The notes under the pieces are model-generated. The model searched no databases and had not been told where the DNA came from. It saw nothing but the letters and a program-made list of their open reading frames with translations. This document shows positions 41,931 through 51,617 of a stretch of DNA of 64,000 nt, in pieces. The stretch is from contig NW_005201113.1 of NCBI RefSeq assembly GCF_000372725.1, positions 92,638-156,637 on the forward strand, written 5' to 3'. A program made the position numbers and the translations under genes. Source of the stretch: Emiliania huxleyi CCMP1516 (lineage: Eukaryota; Haptophyta; Isochrysidales; Noelaerhabdaceae). The number at the start of each line of letters is the position of its first letter. Within the stretch, counting starts at the first letter, position 1.

Positions 41931-42207
41931 CGACTAGCCGGGGTCGTCCTCCCGATGGGGGACTAGCACTAGCCGTCTTCCACATGGTCCCTCGGGTCCC
42001 TGCTGCTCCTAATCTCTTCGTACATCCTCCTGCTGATCTCCGCAAAGTCCTGCTCCCTCCCTCGTCTCGCCCTGCGCGTCTGCTCCGCCTCACCGTCTTC
42101 TGCCCTGCGTCGTCTGGCGACGGGTCCTCCATAGTCGGTCGAAGTCGCCGCCCTCCTCGTGCCTCTTCCCATACCGCAGGCGAGGATAGGGAACGCGCAC
42201 TAAATTT

Positions 42208-42285
42208 CTTTGAGCTTAGCCTTCGATGTTATGAAACAAACGCAAGGCGGACATGGCATATCGCTCTCGGGCCCACAGACATCCC
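42208..42285 (+). repeat. Dispersed repeat module, inverted partner at 12555-12630
   Basis: Shares GAGCTTAGCCTTCGATGT, CGCAAGGCGGACATGGCATA and TCGCTCTCGGGCCCACAGAC with the reverse complement of the 12.6-kb copy. Confidence 0.85.
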
Positions 42286-42916
42286 GCACACCCGCCGCAC
42301 ACCCGCCGCCACCCGCGCGCGCCCCACCCCGGCCGGGAGAAAGGGGAGTGAAAGTGCGGGATGGAAAGCCCGGGTATGTTGAGTCCTGGCTCAACAACGC
42401 AGGTTAAGAACGGGGGTGGTCCGGCTCACAAGTCCGGCTCACGGGCCCCGAGCTCTCACTCGCACTCCCGCCCGCGCCGAGCCAAAGGAGCTCCGCGGAG
42501 CCGCCAGGCGCCCGCCCCGGCGATTCGCTCGCTACGCGTCGCTCACCGCCGGGGCGGGCGCCTGGCGGCGCCGCTGCGCAAAAAGAATTTTGAAAAGAAT
42601 TCCAGTTTAAAAGAAATAACAACCGCTTTTCTGCCGGCCGCGGTGGGGCGCGCGCGGGGGCGGCGGGTGTGAGAGATTTTTAGCAATACCAAACATTTTG
42701 TTTGTGCGGGTGTGCGTGAAGTCTGCGGGCCCGAGAGTTCATTTTAACAACCCGAGAGCGATGCGCGCCATATAAAAAAGAATTTTAAAAAGAAATATAC
42801 CGGTGTCGGTTGGACCAATACACGGCGCACGCAGCACCCCGCAGCGCGCCGCCTACTTTCACGCCGCGCCGCAGAGCTCAGTTTAGCGTTCACCGGAGCC
42901 GTCAAGCGCGGACGTG

Positions 42917-45867
42917 ATGCGGACCCTCCTCCGCGCGCTCGTGCTCGCTCTCTTTCTCAGACGAGCCCAGGGCGTGTGTACGCCCGACGCTGCCCTGATT
43001 GTCGCTGACCCAGTCTTCACGCGGCGCACCATTGTCACCAACGAAGCCAAGGGTGCGAGGTGCGCACAAGCAGCCGATCTGGACGGCGACGGCTTGCTTG
43101 ACATCGTCTCGGCCTCTTCGACGGACAACACCGTCGCGTGGTACAAGAACCTCGGAGGTGACGCGTGGTCGGGCAAAAACGACATCACGTACTCGTCCAA
43201 CGGCGCTCGCATCGTGGACACGGGAGATGTGGACGGTGATGGGGATGTAGATGTGGTGGTTGCGTCGTACTACGATGACGCAGTCAGATGGATCGAGAAC
43301 GACGGGACCGGCGTGTTTACCGAGACTCACCTCATCACCACCAGCGCCGTGAACGCGCAGGGCGTGGAGCTCGCCGACCTTGATGGAGATGGCGATCTCG
43401 ACGTCATCTCGGCCTCGTCCGGCGACAACACTGTAGCAGTTTATCTCAACATCGGAGTCGACGGCTCCTTCTGCGAGATAAAGCGCATCGTCGATGACAA
43501 CGCTGTTGGCGTGCGCACAGTTATTGCAGTCGACCTTGACGGGGATGGCGACAACGACCTCGTGTCCGCCTCGAAAGACGACAACACGGTCGCGTGGTAC
43601 CCCAACGACGGTGCCGCCAGCTTTCCTGAGAAGGTCGTTATCTCCAACACATCGTTTGGCGCGTACAGCCTGGTGGCGCGCGACATCGATGCTGATGGAG
43701 ACATGGACTTGTTTGTCGCGTCCAATGGTGACGACACTGTGGCGTTGTGGCGTAACGAAGGCGCGGGGGTCTTCACAAAGACGATCATTTACGCTGAGGC
43801 CGACTTCGTTCTCTCAGTGACTGCCTTCGATTTTGACCGCGACGGCGACATGGATGTGGCGTCCGCCTCGTACTTTGATGGCATCATCAGGTGTAGACCC
43901 CCTTGCGTCACTACGTGCCTCCCCGTGTTTGGTGCCGCGTCCTGTGCCCCCGAGTTCATTTTTATCCCCTGCATCAGGTGGTACGAGAACCTCGACGGCA
44001 ACGGCACGACATGGCAGAACCACACGCTGTACGTCGGAGCGCAGGGCCACTATGTGAGCACGGGTGACCTGGACGGCGACGGCGACGAGGACCTCATAGC
44101 TGTGACCAAGAGCGAGAACAGAGTGCAGGTCTTCTTTGCAGCCACCAGCTGCGACGAAGGCACGGGCGCCGACGCGGGCTCTGCTGCGTGCTGCCGGCTC
44201 GGGCAGAGCTTCAACGGGAGCGCGTGTGTCGCATGCTCACCGGGAACATACGGCATCATCGGAACCGACGGCCTTGCCGAGTGCACCGCCTGCCCTGCGA
44301 CCTGCACGATCCCGGGGCTGGTGGTCACGCCTGCGACATGCTCAGGCGCACTGGGCCTTGCACTTGTAATGCCGTGGGGCTCCTGTCGTCTAGACGTGGA
44401 GACGCGAGGGTCGCCCCCCCTTGCCCCACCACCTGTGTGTGTGGAGAAGTTTACCTTACCTTACCTTACCTGCTCAGGCGTCACTGGCTGCGCCGACGCG
44501 TCGGCGAGTGCGGCCGCATGCGACTGCCCCGACAACGAGTTCAAATCGAACATCACTGACACCTGCACGGCATGTCCTTCTGGCCAGACCAAGCCGCCGT
44601 CCCCTACGCGTCCCCTCGTCTCCTTCGCGGCTGAGACGATGTGGCAGGGCTTTCTGAACACCTGCGAAGTCGACTCCTCTCAGGCCAAGGTTGACCCCGT
44701 GCCCATCATAGCGGGCTGCGGCGGAGGCCTATTGATGCTATTGCTCGGCTTCATCGCGTACAAGCTCATAGCGCGCTACCGCCAGGCTGTTGCCGATAGC
44801 CAGGCATATGGCGCGTGGCTCGAGACGCAGGTGGACAACGCGTTGGCTAACGTCAATAAGCTGGGATTCTGTGTATGCTTCCTGCCTCTGTCCGCGCTCA
44901 AATCAGCGGGCAGGCTGCCAGCACACGAGGAGCTACGCAATAGCGGCCTGCTGCGCATGCTCGACACGTACGAGCAGGTGATCGCCTTCATCGAGCAACA
45001 CCCGACAGTCTTCTTCAGCCACCAGTGGCTCGCCAGGACCGAGCCCGATCCGAACGATCGGCATCTGAACGCGATGCTTCGGGCCGCGGAGGCACTGTGT
45101 GACAAGGAGGGCGTCGATTCGGACCATCTCTACTGCTGGATCGACTACGCGTGCATCCCACAGGCCAACGCCGTCATGAAAGCGCAGTCGATCGCGACGA
45201 TTGCACTGTACGCAAGCGTGTGCCGCTACTTTGTGGCTGTTTGCCCCACGTTGCAGAATGAGGGCGATCTCTTTGATGTGGACACGTACCAGCGGCGCGG
45301 CTGGTGTCGTCTCGAGCAGTGGGCGCGGCTGACAGTCGGCGGGCTGAAGGCGATGTTCGTCTACAATGGCACGCTCAACGAGCTCGCTGGCCACGTCGAG
45401 TGGTACGAGGACTCCATCCGAGTGCTCCAGGGCAACTTTGCGGAGCCGGACGACAAGCTCAAACTCGTGCCGATTATCTTGGCCCTGTGGGCCTCGGCCC
45501 TCCGCAGCAGGCACGAAAACAACGACGACGTTGGTGTGTACGAGCTGGTCCGCTCTCCGCGCGGTCGGGCCCGGGCTCGCGGCACTCCTCGCCTCACAGC
45601 TCCCCGCCCCCGTCTGGCTCGCAGGTGAACTTCAGCAAGAGCGAGGTTTTCCCGAAAGAGTACTTTGGCTCTCTCGTCACGCTACTCGAGGACAAGATCG
45701 CGGGCGAGCTCACCTCGGGTGGCGACGACGCGACGTCGGTTGTCTCCTCGTCCAATAGATCTAGGTCGTCAGCCTCTTCCCGAAGGCACGCAGTGAGGCG
45801 AACCCGATCCGACAACGCGCTCTTCCAGGCATTCAAAAGTGCGCAGGGGCGGCCAAAGCAAGTGTGA
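42917..45867 (+). CDS. Receptor-like protein: FG-GAP/VCBS propeller, Cys-rich stalk, one membrane helix, HET/TIR-like cytoplasmic domain
   Basis: Signal peptide MRTLLRALVLALFLRRAQG. Residues 40-420 are seven or so FG-GAP/VCBS repeats with calcium-type loops (DLDGDGDLDVISASS; DVDGDGDVDVVVAS; DIDADGDMDLFVAS), as in integrin-alpha propellers. Next comes a Cys-rich stalk (CVACSPGTYGIIG; ECTACPATCTIPG; CTACPSGQTK) like ephrin-receptor-type repeats, a membrane helix (IIAGCGGGLLMLLLGFIAYK), and a cytoplasmic domain with VFFSHQWLARTEPDPNDRHL, YCWIDYACIPQANAV and YFVAVCPTL. These recall the strand-helix layout and W-I-D-x-x-C-I-x-Q motif of HET domains, relatives of TIR. Introns 43891-43977 (GT) and 44346-44477 (GC) are in frame without stops, so a naive ORF reads through them; 45548-45624 is GT-AG. 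The last exon (45625-45867) adds a Ser/Arg-rich tail. Start 42917 is the first ATG. A sensing and signalling role is inferred. Confidence 0.8.
44346..44477 (+). mobile_element. Introner-like element: GC-AG intron that is a copy of a dispersed sequence
   Basis: The intron starts GCGCACTGGGCC after CTCAG and ends TTACCTTACCTGCTCAG. The exon junction sequence TGCTCAGGCG is duplicated at both ends. Removing it restores CPATCSG-VTGCADAS in frame. The body matches the non-genic copy at 38045-38205 and its 3' end matches 3090-3116. Confidence 0.8.
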
Positions 45868-46148
45868 ACGCTAAGGCCCACGCTCCATAGAACTAGAAGA
45901 ATAGATCGCGGCCGGATGTTTGGCGAGAAGGCAGAAGTGCTCTGCAGAGCACAGTTAGTGCCTCGCTCCCATAGCTTTCGCATCGTCGTTATGAGTTTCT
46001 CGTTTACCTGTGAGAGAGAACTTTGTTGTAAAGTGGTCCGGCCAAGGCTTTTCTTCGGCGCGGCTTCCTAGCGCGTCCGCGCTCGACGGCATGGTGGACG
46101 TCGAGGCTCGCCTGCTCGAGGGCGGCTCGACGCGGCGCCGACCGGAGG

Positions 46149-47106
46149 ATGCGGGATGCCGGGCCTGCCGCAGGTGGGCACGCAGCTGCTTCAGGCTCCA
46201 AGAAGGGGCCTGGCTGCTCTCACAGCGGCGCTGGTACGAGCGCTGCTGCTGCTGAGGGCGGCGAGGGGGCGGTGGCTCGTGGCTGGCAGCGACGGCTGTG
46301 CAGTGGCACGCGCACCCCAGAGGCGGAGAGCGGCGCCCGCGAGGCGTGGGCCGCAGTTGTTGCTGGCGGAGGTGGACCCGTTGTGTCTGTTGACACATCG
46401 GAATCCGCGCCGCCGGCGGAGGAGGGGAAGGGCAGCTTGCCTTTGCCCGTTGCCTGTTCCTGGTTGTACCCGCGTACCGTCCACACCCGGCCACGAACCC
46501 ACGCCGCAGTCGCCCGACATTGCGGCGGGGGGCGGAGTCTGGACTCATTCTTATTTTGCGAGGTCCCAGGAGCAAGCGGTGGGCACGGCAACCGACGAGG
46601 AGGTCGAGGAGGAGGCAGCGGGGGCGGCTTCGGGCGCGGCGCGCGGCGCCGAGCCGGACGGCCCTCCCACTGCTCGCCAATCTCGCCCCTCCCACTACTC
46701 GGTTGCCCAGTGGGCGGCTATCCAGGCGGCTGAGAAGGCGGCATGGGACGCGGCGCGCTGCCCTAGGTTTAGGGCGGCTTTGGACGCTGTGCCGGAATGT
46801 TGCGACGGAGGGCCGGTGCTATGGACTCGCAGTTTGTGTTTGCAGGACGACACAGGCGGCTACGTGGAGGGGTGGAAGGAAGCGGTGAAGGCGGGAGAGA
46901 TTCTGCTCTTCGACGAGGAGCGGGCGAAGGTGATGCGGTATGCTCCTGGCGGGGGCGCGGTCGAGGGCGCGGGGGTGGGTCGCGCAGTGCCCGCTGGCGG
47001 GGCAAGCGGCGAGGGGTCGCCGGGGGGGATGATGGGGATGGTCTTTTCGGCGAGCACTACGGTGCTCGCGGATTCGACTGTCCCCCCGGTCGTGCCCACC
47101 TTTTGA
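46149..47106 (+). CDS. Hypothetical two-exon protein, possibly part of a retroelement
   Basis: A first stretch in one frame (46149 to about 46480) reads GAGTSAAAAEGGEGAVARGW and VVSVDTSESAPPAEEGKGSL. A second, in another frame (about 46520-47106), reads GVWTHSYFARSQEQAVGTAT, HYSVAQWAAIQAAEKAAWDA and GYVEGWKEAVKAGEILLFDE, ending at a stop at 47106. The frame change implies an intron near 46480-46520 or a shift. The acidic and Ala-rich composition with tryptophans could be Gag-like, and retroelement sequence lies 2.4 kb downstream on the same strand, but no zinc knuckle is present. Function unknown. Confidence 0.35.
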
Positions 47107-47134
47107 GGACGACGGCGCCTTCTAAAGGTCCGTC

Positions 47135-47330
47135 GCCGGCTGTGCCTCCTTTGGTACCTGTGTCGAACCTGTGTGCTGTGCCAGAGTTTTTTGCAATTCT
47201 TTCTTCTGGAGCTTTGATGTAAAATTCTTTCTTCTCGGTGTGCCTGTGATAGTACTAGCACGCGCCAGTTCGCACCTGTGTCGAGCCTGTCTGCTGTGAG
47301 ACCGAGTTGCGTTGTTTAAAGGCCTATTTC
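47135..47330 (+). promoter_or_regulatory. Copies of the CTGTGTCGA...AAATTCTTT upstream module
   Basis: Two tandem-like versions of ACCTGTGTCGARCCTGT, GCTGTGMSA and (T)AAAATTCTTTCTTCTCG. The segment GTGATAGTACTAGCACGCGC at 47248-47270 recurs exactly at 54449-54469. Confidence 0.55.
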
Positions 47331-47912
47331 GGCTCTTGGGCGGCCGCCCTCAAACCCTATAGGGTTTGCGTTCGTCCGCGCGCGGCCCCAATGCCGGGCT
47401 CTGCGCCGGGTATTTCGGGCGCCGAGAGTGGCCTGGCCCCGGACCCACCCCCGAAGGCCGATGGCGACATGCACCGCGACCCATTCCGCCTCCTGGAGGC
47501 TGCTCTCAGACGTTCAAGCGGCGCCAGGCAGCGGCTCGGCCGCGCATCCTTCACACACGCCGCCACGACCGGGATGAGAGAGCCCGGTGTCGAGCCCTGG
47601 TGCGAGCTGCATGTGAGGGGCGGCTGTGGACAAAGCAGGCCCACCAGACGGGCGTCAAAGCTTGCCGTCGGGGTGCTGTCATGGGGAGAGCCCGAGACAG
47701 CTGCAGAGGAGCCGAGTGCAGTGGCGAGCCAGAGGCTACCTGGGTCACCAAGTGGTAGCCCTTGCCCATTCTGAGCAGGGCTGTGCTTTGGTGGGGTTGT
47801 GCTTGAGCATGTGTGAAGTGGGAGTGTGTGCCGGCGGTGTCTGTGGGTGAAACGGGCGTGTATGAGGCCGTAAGAGCCGTGGTATGAGCCAGAGTGGGCT
47901 GCATCACCCAAG

Positions 47913-47963
47913 GTAAGGACGGTTTGGGACAGCTCAGACTTGATACTGATGGGACTGGGCCAG
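47913..47963 (+). repeat. 51-bp intron-like cassette (GTAAG...TACTGA...CCAG), copy 1
   Basis: Begins GTAAGGACGGTTTGGGAC after CCCAAG and ends GGGACTGGGCCAG. A TACTGA branch-site-like motif lies 18 bases from the end. Copy 2 is at 48271-48321, and inverted equivalents lie in the other palindrome arm. Confidence 0.6.
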
Positions 47964-48270
47964 GTGAGCGACAGAGAAGGCGAGGTGGTGAGCTGGGAAG
48001 CCGCTTTGTCGGCACCTGGACGTGTCGCGATGAACTGCCGAAAAGCACCTTTTGCGGCTGTTGCTCGAAACTTCGGGAGACAAGGCCTACATATTATGAC
48101 TGCATCGATGCGCCTGGTGCATGAGGGCTGCGGGTCGGGACATTTCACGGTCGGTGGCGCCGGTGATGGCCTCCGTAAAGCCCTCGCAATCGCCTCGGAT
48201 GGGGTCCACCGGAGACAATCTCGAGCCCTCTCCGTGGCATCACGAGCCGGTGTGAGCTTGCAGACCCAAG

Positions 48271-48321
48271 GTAAGTGCGGTCTGGGATGGCTCAGGCGTG
48301 CTACTGACGGGCCTGGGCCAG
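48271..48321 (+). repeat. 51-bp intron-like cassette, copy 2
   Basis: Begins GTAAGTGCGGTCTGGGATGG after CCCAAG and ends GGGCCTGGGCCAG, with CTACTGAC as a branch-site-like motif. Same length and flanks as copy 1. Confidence 0.6.
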
Positions 48322-49469
48322 GAGGGCGACAGAGAAGGCGAGGTGGTGCGCTGAGAGGCTGGAGCGTCCGCGTGTGACCGTGTCGCGATGCAACTGCCAA
48401 AAAGCGCTATTTCCTGCTCCCAGCGCACCACCTCGCCTTCTCTGTCGCCCTCCTGGCCCAGGCCCATCAGTAGCAAGCCTTAGCCGTCCCAGACTGCACT
48501 TACCTTGGGTCTGCAAGCTCACACCGGCTCGTGATGGCACGCAGAGGGCTCGAGATTGTCTCCGGTGGACCCCATCCGAGGCGATTGCGAGGGCATTCCG
48601 GAGGTCATTATCGGCGCCACCGACCGTGAAATGTCCCGACCCGCAGCCCTCATGCACCAGGCGCATCGATGCAGTCATAATATGTAGGCCTTGTCTCCCG
48701 AAGTTTCGAGCAACAGCCGCAAAAGGTGCTTTTCGGCAGTTCATCGCGACACGTCCAGGTGCCGACAAAGCGGCTTCCCAGCTCACCACCTCGCCTTCTC
48801 TGTCGCTCACCTGGCCCAGTCCCATCAGCAGCAAGTCTGAGCCGTCCCAAACCGCACTTTTTCTTGGGTGATGAAGCTCACTCTGGCTCATACCACGGCT
48901 CTGCAGCCTCACACACGCCCGTTTCAGCCACAGACACTGCCGGCACGCACTCCCACTTCACACACGCTCAAGCACAACCCCATCAAAGCACATCCCTGCT
49001 CAGAATGGGCAAGGGCTACCACCTGGTGACCCTGGTAGCCTCTGGCTCGCCACTGCACTCGGCTCCTCTGCAGCGGTCTCGGCTCTCGCCACGACAGCAC
49101 GCCGACGGCAAGCTTTGACGCCCGTCTGGTGGACCTGCTGTGGCCACAGCCGCCCCTGACATGCATCTCGCACCATGACTCGACACCGGGCCCGCTCAGC
49201 TTGGTCGTGGCGGCGTGTGTGAAGGATGCGCGGCCGAGCCGCTGGCTGGCGCCGCTTGAGCGTCCGAGATGGCCGCAGCAGAGGCCACGCGTCGCGCCGC
49301 CGGCCAATCCCAGCCTCTCGGCGGTCGAGTTGGTCGAGCTGGCGGGCGGAGAGCCGCCAAGAGGGCAGCAGCGGAGCGTGAGAGGCCGTGCGAGCTTGCG
49401 CTAGCGAAGCGCTAGCGCTTCGGGCGATTTCAATAGGCGGCCTACCTCGGCTAAATTCCTTCTTCGGCG

Positions 49470-50486
49470 GTGAGCCAGGATGGCGCCGGCGCCTTCCTCA
49501 ACGCCATCCCAATGCGGGATGACATGCGAATGGAGACTTGGGCGATGCGTCTTTCGGTGCAGCGCCGCCTGGGTCTCCCCCTCGACGTGGCCTGCCAGGC
49601 CGCGGCGGCGGGCAAGAAGACTCGGAATGGGAAGACCCACGACGAGTATGGCGACGCTGCTGTCAACGTACCGCAGCAGGGCCACAACACCAGACACAAG
49701 TACACGCTTCGACGCCTCATCCTCGCCCTACGCGCCGCGTGGGGCACCGCTGTGCGAATGGAGCCGAAAGCCCACCTCGGTCAGAGTTACAACAAACAAC
49801 CCGACGTGGACGCGGACAACATTGGCTCGCACGGCACGCACTATTGCGGAGACGTCAAGGTCGTCTGTTCCCTCAGCAGCAGCGGGGAGCACGGTCGGAA
49901 GGGCGCTTTTGTCGCTTTCGGCAACACTGAATCATTCTACCGGAACATGGTCATGGGGCATGGGCCCTACTCCCAGGAGGGAGAGGGAGGTGGGGGCCAG
50001 GGAGAGGGGGGGGGAGAGGAGGAGGGGGGGGGGGAGGGTTCGGAAAAAAGGGGGGCGGCATGGAGGGGGAGAGGAAGAGCAAGGGCGAGAGGGGGCAAGG
50101 GACTGGGCGCTGGCATACCAGGGGGGGCAGGGTGGTGGGCGGCGACCGCCGCATACCGTCCTACGGCGGGGGACTATCGCTACGCCAGGGAAGACAAGGG
50201 CGTCGAAGTGCAGCTGCTGCTGTTCGAATCGTTCGGCGGGTTCGGAAAGGGGGTCCGTGAGATCCTCCGGAGAGCGGCGGACGTGCTACAGAACAAGCTG
50301 ACGCGGGCCCAGTACCTCGATGAGGTGACTTGGACCACCAAGAGCTGGCTGGGGCTGCAGAAGCAGCGCATCTCAGTCGTTCTTCACACGGCCATCGCAG
50401 AGCAGGTCGTGAATGAGCTTGCCTGTGGCGGGGGAGGGCGGGTGCACGGAGCTAAGTGCCTCGCCACCCTCGCAGGAGTCGCTTAG
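49470..50486 (+). CDS. C-terminal part of a retroelement polyprotein (post-reverse-transcriptase region, nuclease-like)
   Basis: The frame begins GAGAFLNAIPMRDDMRMETW followed by LSVQRRLGLPLDVACQ, the motif after the reverse transcriptase in many algal and protist retroelements (H/G-A-x-x-x-x-x-P..., then R-L-G-L-P). Then come HNTRHKYTLRRLILALRAAW, a QPDVD...CGDVKVV pair resembling the acidic pair of a restriction-type nuclease, and VEVQLLLFESFGGFGKGVRE. A low-complexity Gly/Glu/Arg insert (about residues 165-215, poly-purine DNA) sits in the middle. The usual zinc-binding CCHC or H/C cluster between the first blocks is largely missing, and no reverse transcriptase domain lies upstream, so this is a remnant or a domesticated piece. 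Confidence 0.5.
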   Translation: MSQDGAGAFLNAIPMRDDMRMETWAMRLSVQRRLGLPLDVACQAAAAGKKTRNGKTHDEYGDAAVNVPQQGHNTRHKYTLRRLILALRAAWGTAVRMEPKAHLGQSYNKQPDVDADNIGSHGTHYCGDVKVVCSLSSSGEHGRKGAFVAFGNTESFYRNMVMGHGPYSQEGEGGGGQGEGGGEEEGGGEGSEKRGAAWRGRGRARARGGKGLGAGIPGGAGWWAATAAYRPTAGDYRYAREDKGVEVQLLLFESFGGFGKGVREILRRAADVLQNKLTRAQYLDEVTWTTKSWLGLQKQRISVVLHTAIAEQVVNELACGGGGRVHGAKCLATLAGVA

Positions 50487-50499
50487 GCGGCTCCCGTGG

Positions 50500-50590
50500 T
50501 GTACCTGTGTTCGTGCCAGTGCGCGCCAGTCCCGTGCCCAGTGTTGTGCGAGGGAGTTTGGTTGTAAGATTCTTTCTTCTCGAGCAAGTG
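50500..50590 (+). promoter_or_regulatory. Upstream module before the DUF2237 gene
   Basis: GTACCTGTGTTCGTGCCAGT, TGTTGTGCGAGGGAGTTTGG and TGTAAGATTCTTTCTTCTCG in the order seen at 47135-47330 and 54441-54540. It lies 90-180 bp upstream of the start codon at 50679. Confidence 0.45.
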
Positions 50591-50678
50591 AACCTACCAG
50601 CCAAGCATGTAGGCCCACACCCGACCGGAGGTTTAGTCGGCCCACACCCGACCCTGCCAACGTCGGTGCGCCTCGCCG

Positions 50679-51134
50679 ATGCCTGAGCTCAATATTCTCG
50701 GCACGCCCCTCCAGCCGTGCACTCGCCGCGGTCGTGACCCGGTGACCGGTTGGAGGCGTGACGGCTTCGCCTCTTACCATACGAGCGACGGCGGCTGCCA
50801 CATCATCGCGTCGGAACTGACACTTGAGTTTCTGCTCTTCACCAAATCTCGAGGAAACCCCCTCTACAGGCCGCCCTTTTGGGTTCGCTTTCTCTGCGGT
50901 TTCAAGGGGTTGGAGCCCGGCGACCGCTGGGCTCTGTGTGTGTCGCGTTGGCTGGAGGCTGAGCGAGCTGGCAAGGCGCCGCCAATCCTGGCAAAGGCGA
51001 CCAGTGTCAAGGCCCTGTCCTTTGTAGACAAGCAAGTGTTGCTGAGACACGCAATCGACCTCGATGGCGAGCTGCCCAATGTGGCACGCACGGGTGGTAC
51101 GGAGAAATGGATTGCCGTGACGAGGCGCAAATAG
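50679..51134 (+). CDS. DUF2237 family protein
   Basis: A complete intronless 151-residue frame that follows the DUF2237 pattern: NILGTPLQPCTRRGRDPVTG, WRRDGFASYHTSDGGCHIIA, LTLEFLLFTKSRGNPLYRPP, GLEPGDRWALCVSRWLEAER, AGKAPPILAKATSVKALSFV. These correspond to the conserved N-x-x-G-x-P-L-Q-x-C, D-P-x-T-G, RGNDL, F-P-G-L-x-P-G-D-R-W-C-L-C-x-x-R-W and A-P-x-V blocks. Some normally conserved residues are changed (RGNP for RGND, WALC for WCLC), and about five extra residues lie before the GLEPGDRW block. The family is widespread in bacteria and algae and has no established biochemical role. Start and stop are clear. Confidence 0.85.
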   Translation: MPELNILGTPLQPCTRRGRDPVTGWRRDGFASYHTSDGGCHIIASELTLEFLLFTKSRGNPLYRPPFWVRFLCGFKGLEPGDRWALCVSRWLEAERAGKAPPILAKATSVKALSFVDKQVLLRHAIDLDGELPNVARTGGTEKWIAVTRRK

Positions 51135-51617
51135 AGCCGTGGACTGAGATACCCAGCACGGTGGAGCAGTGCACTCTGAAGTCTGATCAGACTCTGTGGT
51201 TGTGCCTCTGAGCTTGTTTGTGGTCACTCTGCGGAGCTCTGAGACACTACTTCAGAATGCCACCCCGCCCGTCAGCCGCCGCGCGGGCCGCGGTACCGCT
51301 CTACGCGGCTGGGCTCTCACTGAGTACTGTCTTTTTACTGCTACTGGGGTGTGCTGCGAGAAAGAGGGATGCATTTTGAGCGCGGGCCGGCGCGCGCGAC
51401 TCAAGCGAGAGGCAAGCTGCACATCCCCTAAAACCGCGCTCAACGTAAACCGATCTTGGCCGCACGAGCCAAAGGCATTAGGACGGATCTCTCTTGTCCG
51501 GCGCGGTGGAGCCCGTGCCCTCTAAACCTCTCACCGTGTGCGCCTCCTCCCGCCTGCTCTCTCCGCGGGCGCTCCTTATCGGAGCGAGTCCGCGCGCGGG
51601 CCCGAGACTTTACGCCC
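51135..51617. other. No gene recognised
   Basis: Spacer between the DUF2237 gene and the 3' end of the convergent protease gene. Confidence 0.5.

Larger units (their letters stand above)
47511..49266. repeat. Large palindrome: 0.84-kb inverted arms around a 66-bp spacer
   Basis: The left arm 47511-48353 and right arm 48420-49266 are reverse complements with scattered differences. Shared landmarks are GACGTTCAAGCGGCGCC outside, GGAGACAAGGCCTACATATT in the middle, and CGAGGTGGTGCGCTG at the inner edge. Each arm carries the same reading frames (FRQGLHIMTASMRLV-like in the sense of each arm) and two 51-bp intron-like cassettes. The arms are similar enough to have formed by recent inverted duplication or to be kept alike by gene conversion. 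Confidence 0.85.

Noticed and set aside
45955..46695. 246-residue minus-strand frame
   Set aside because: Basic, low-complexity antisense of the plus-strand frames; no motif.
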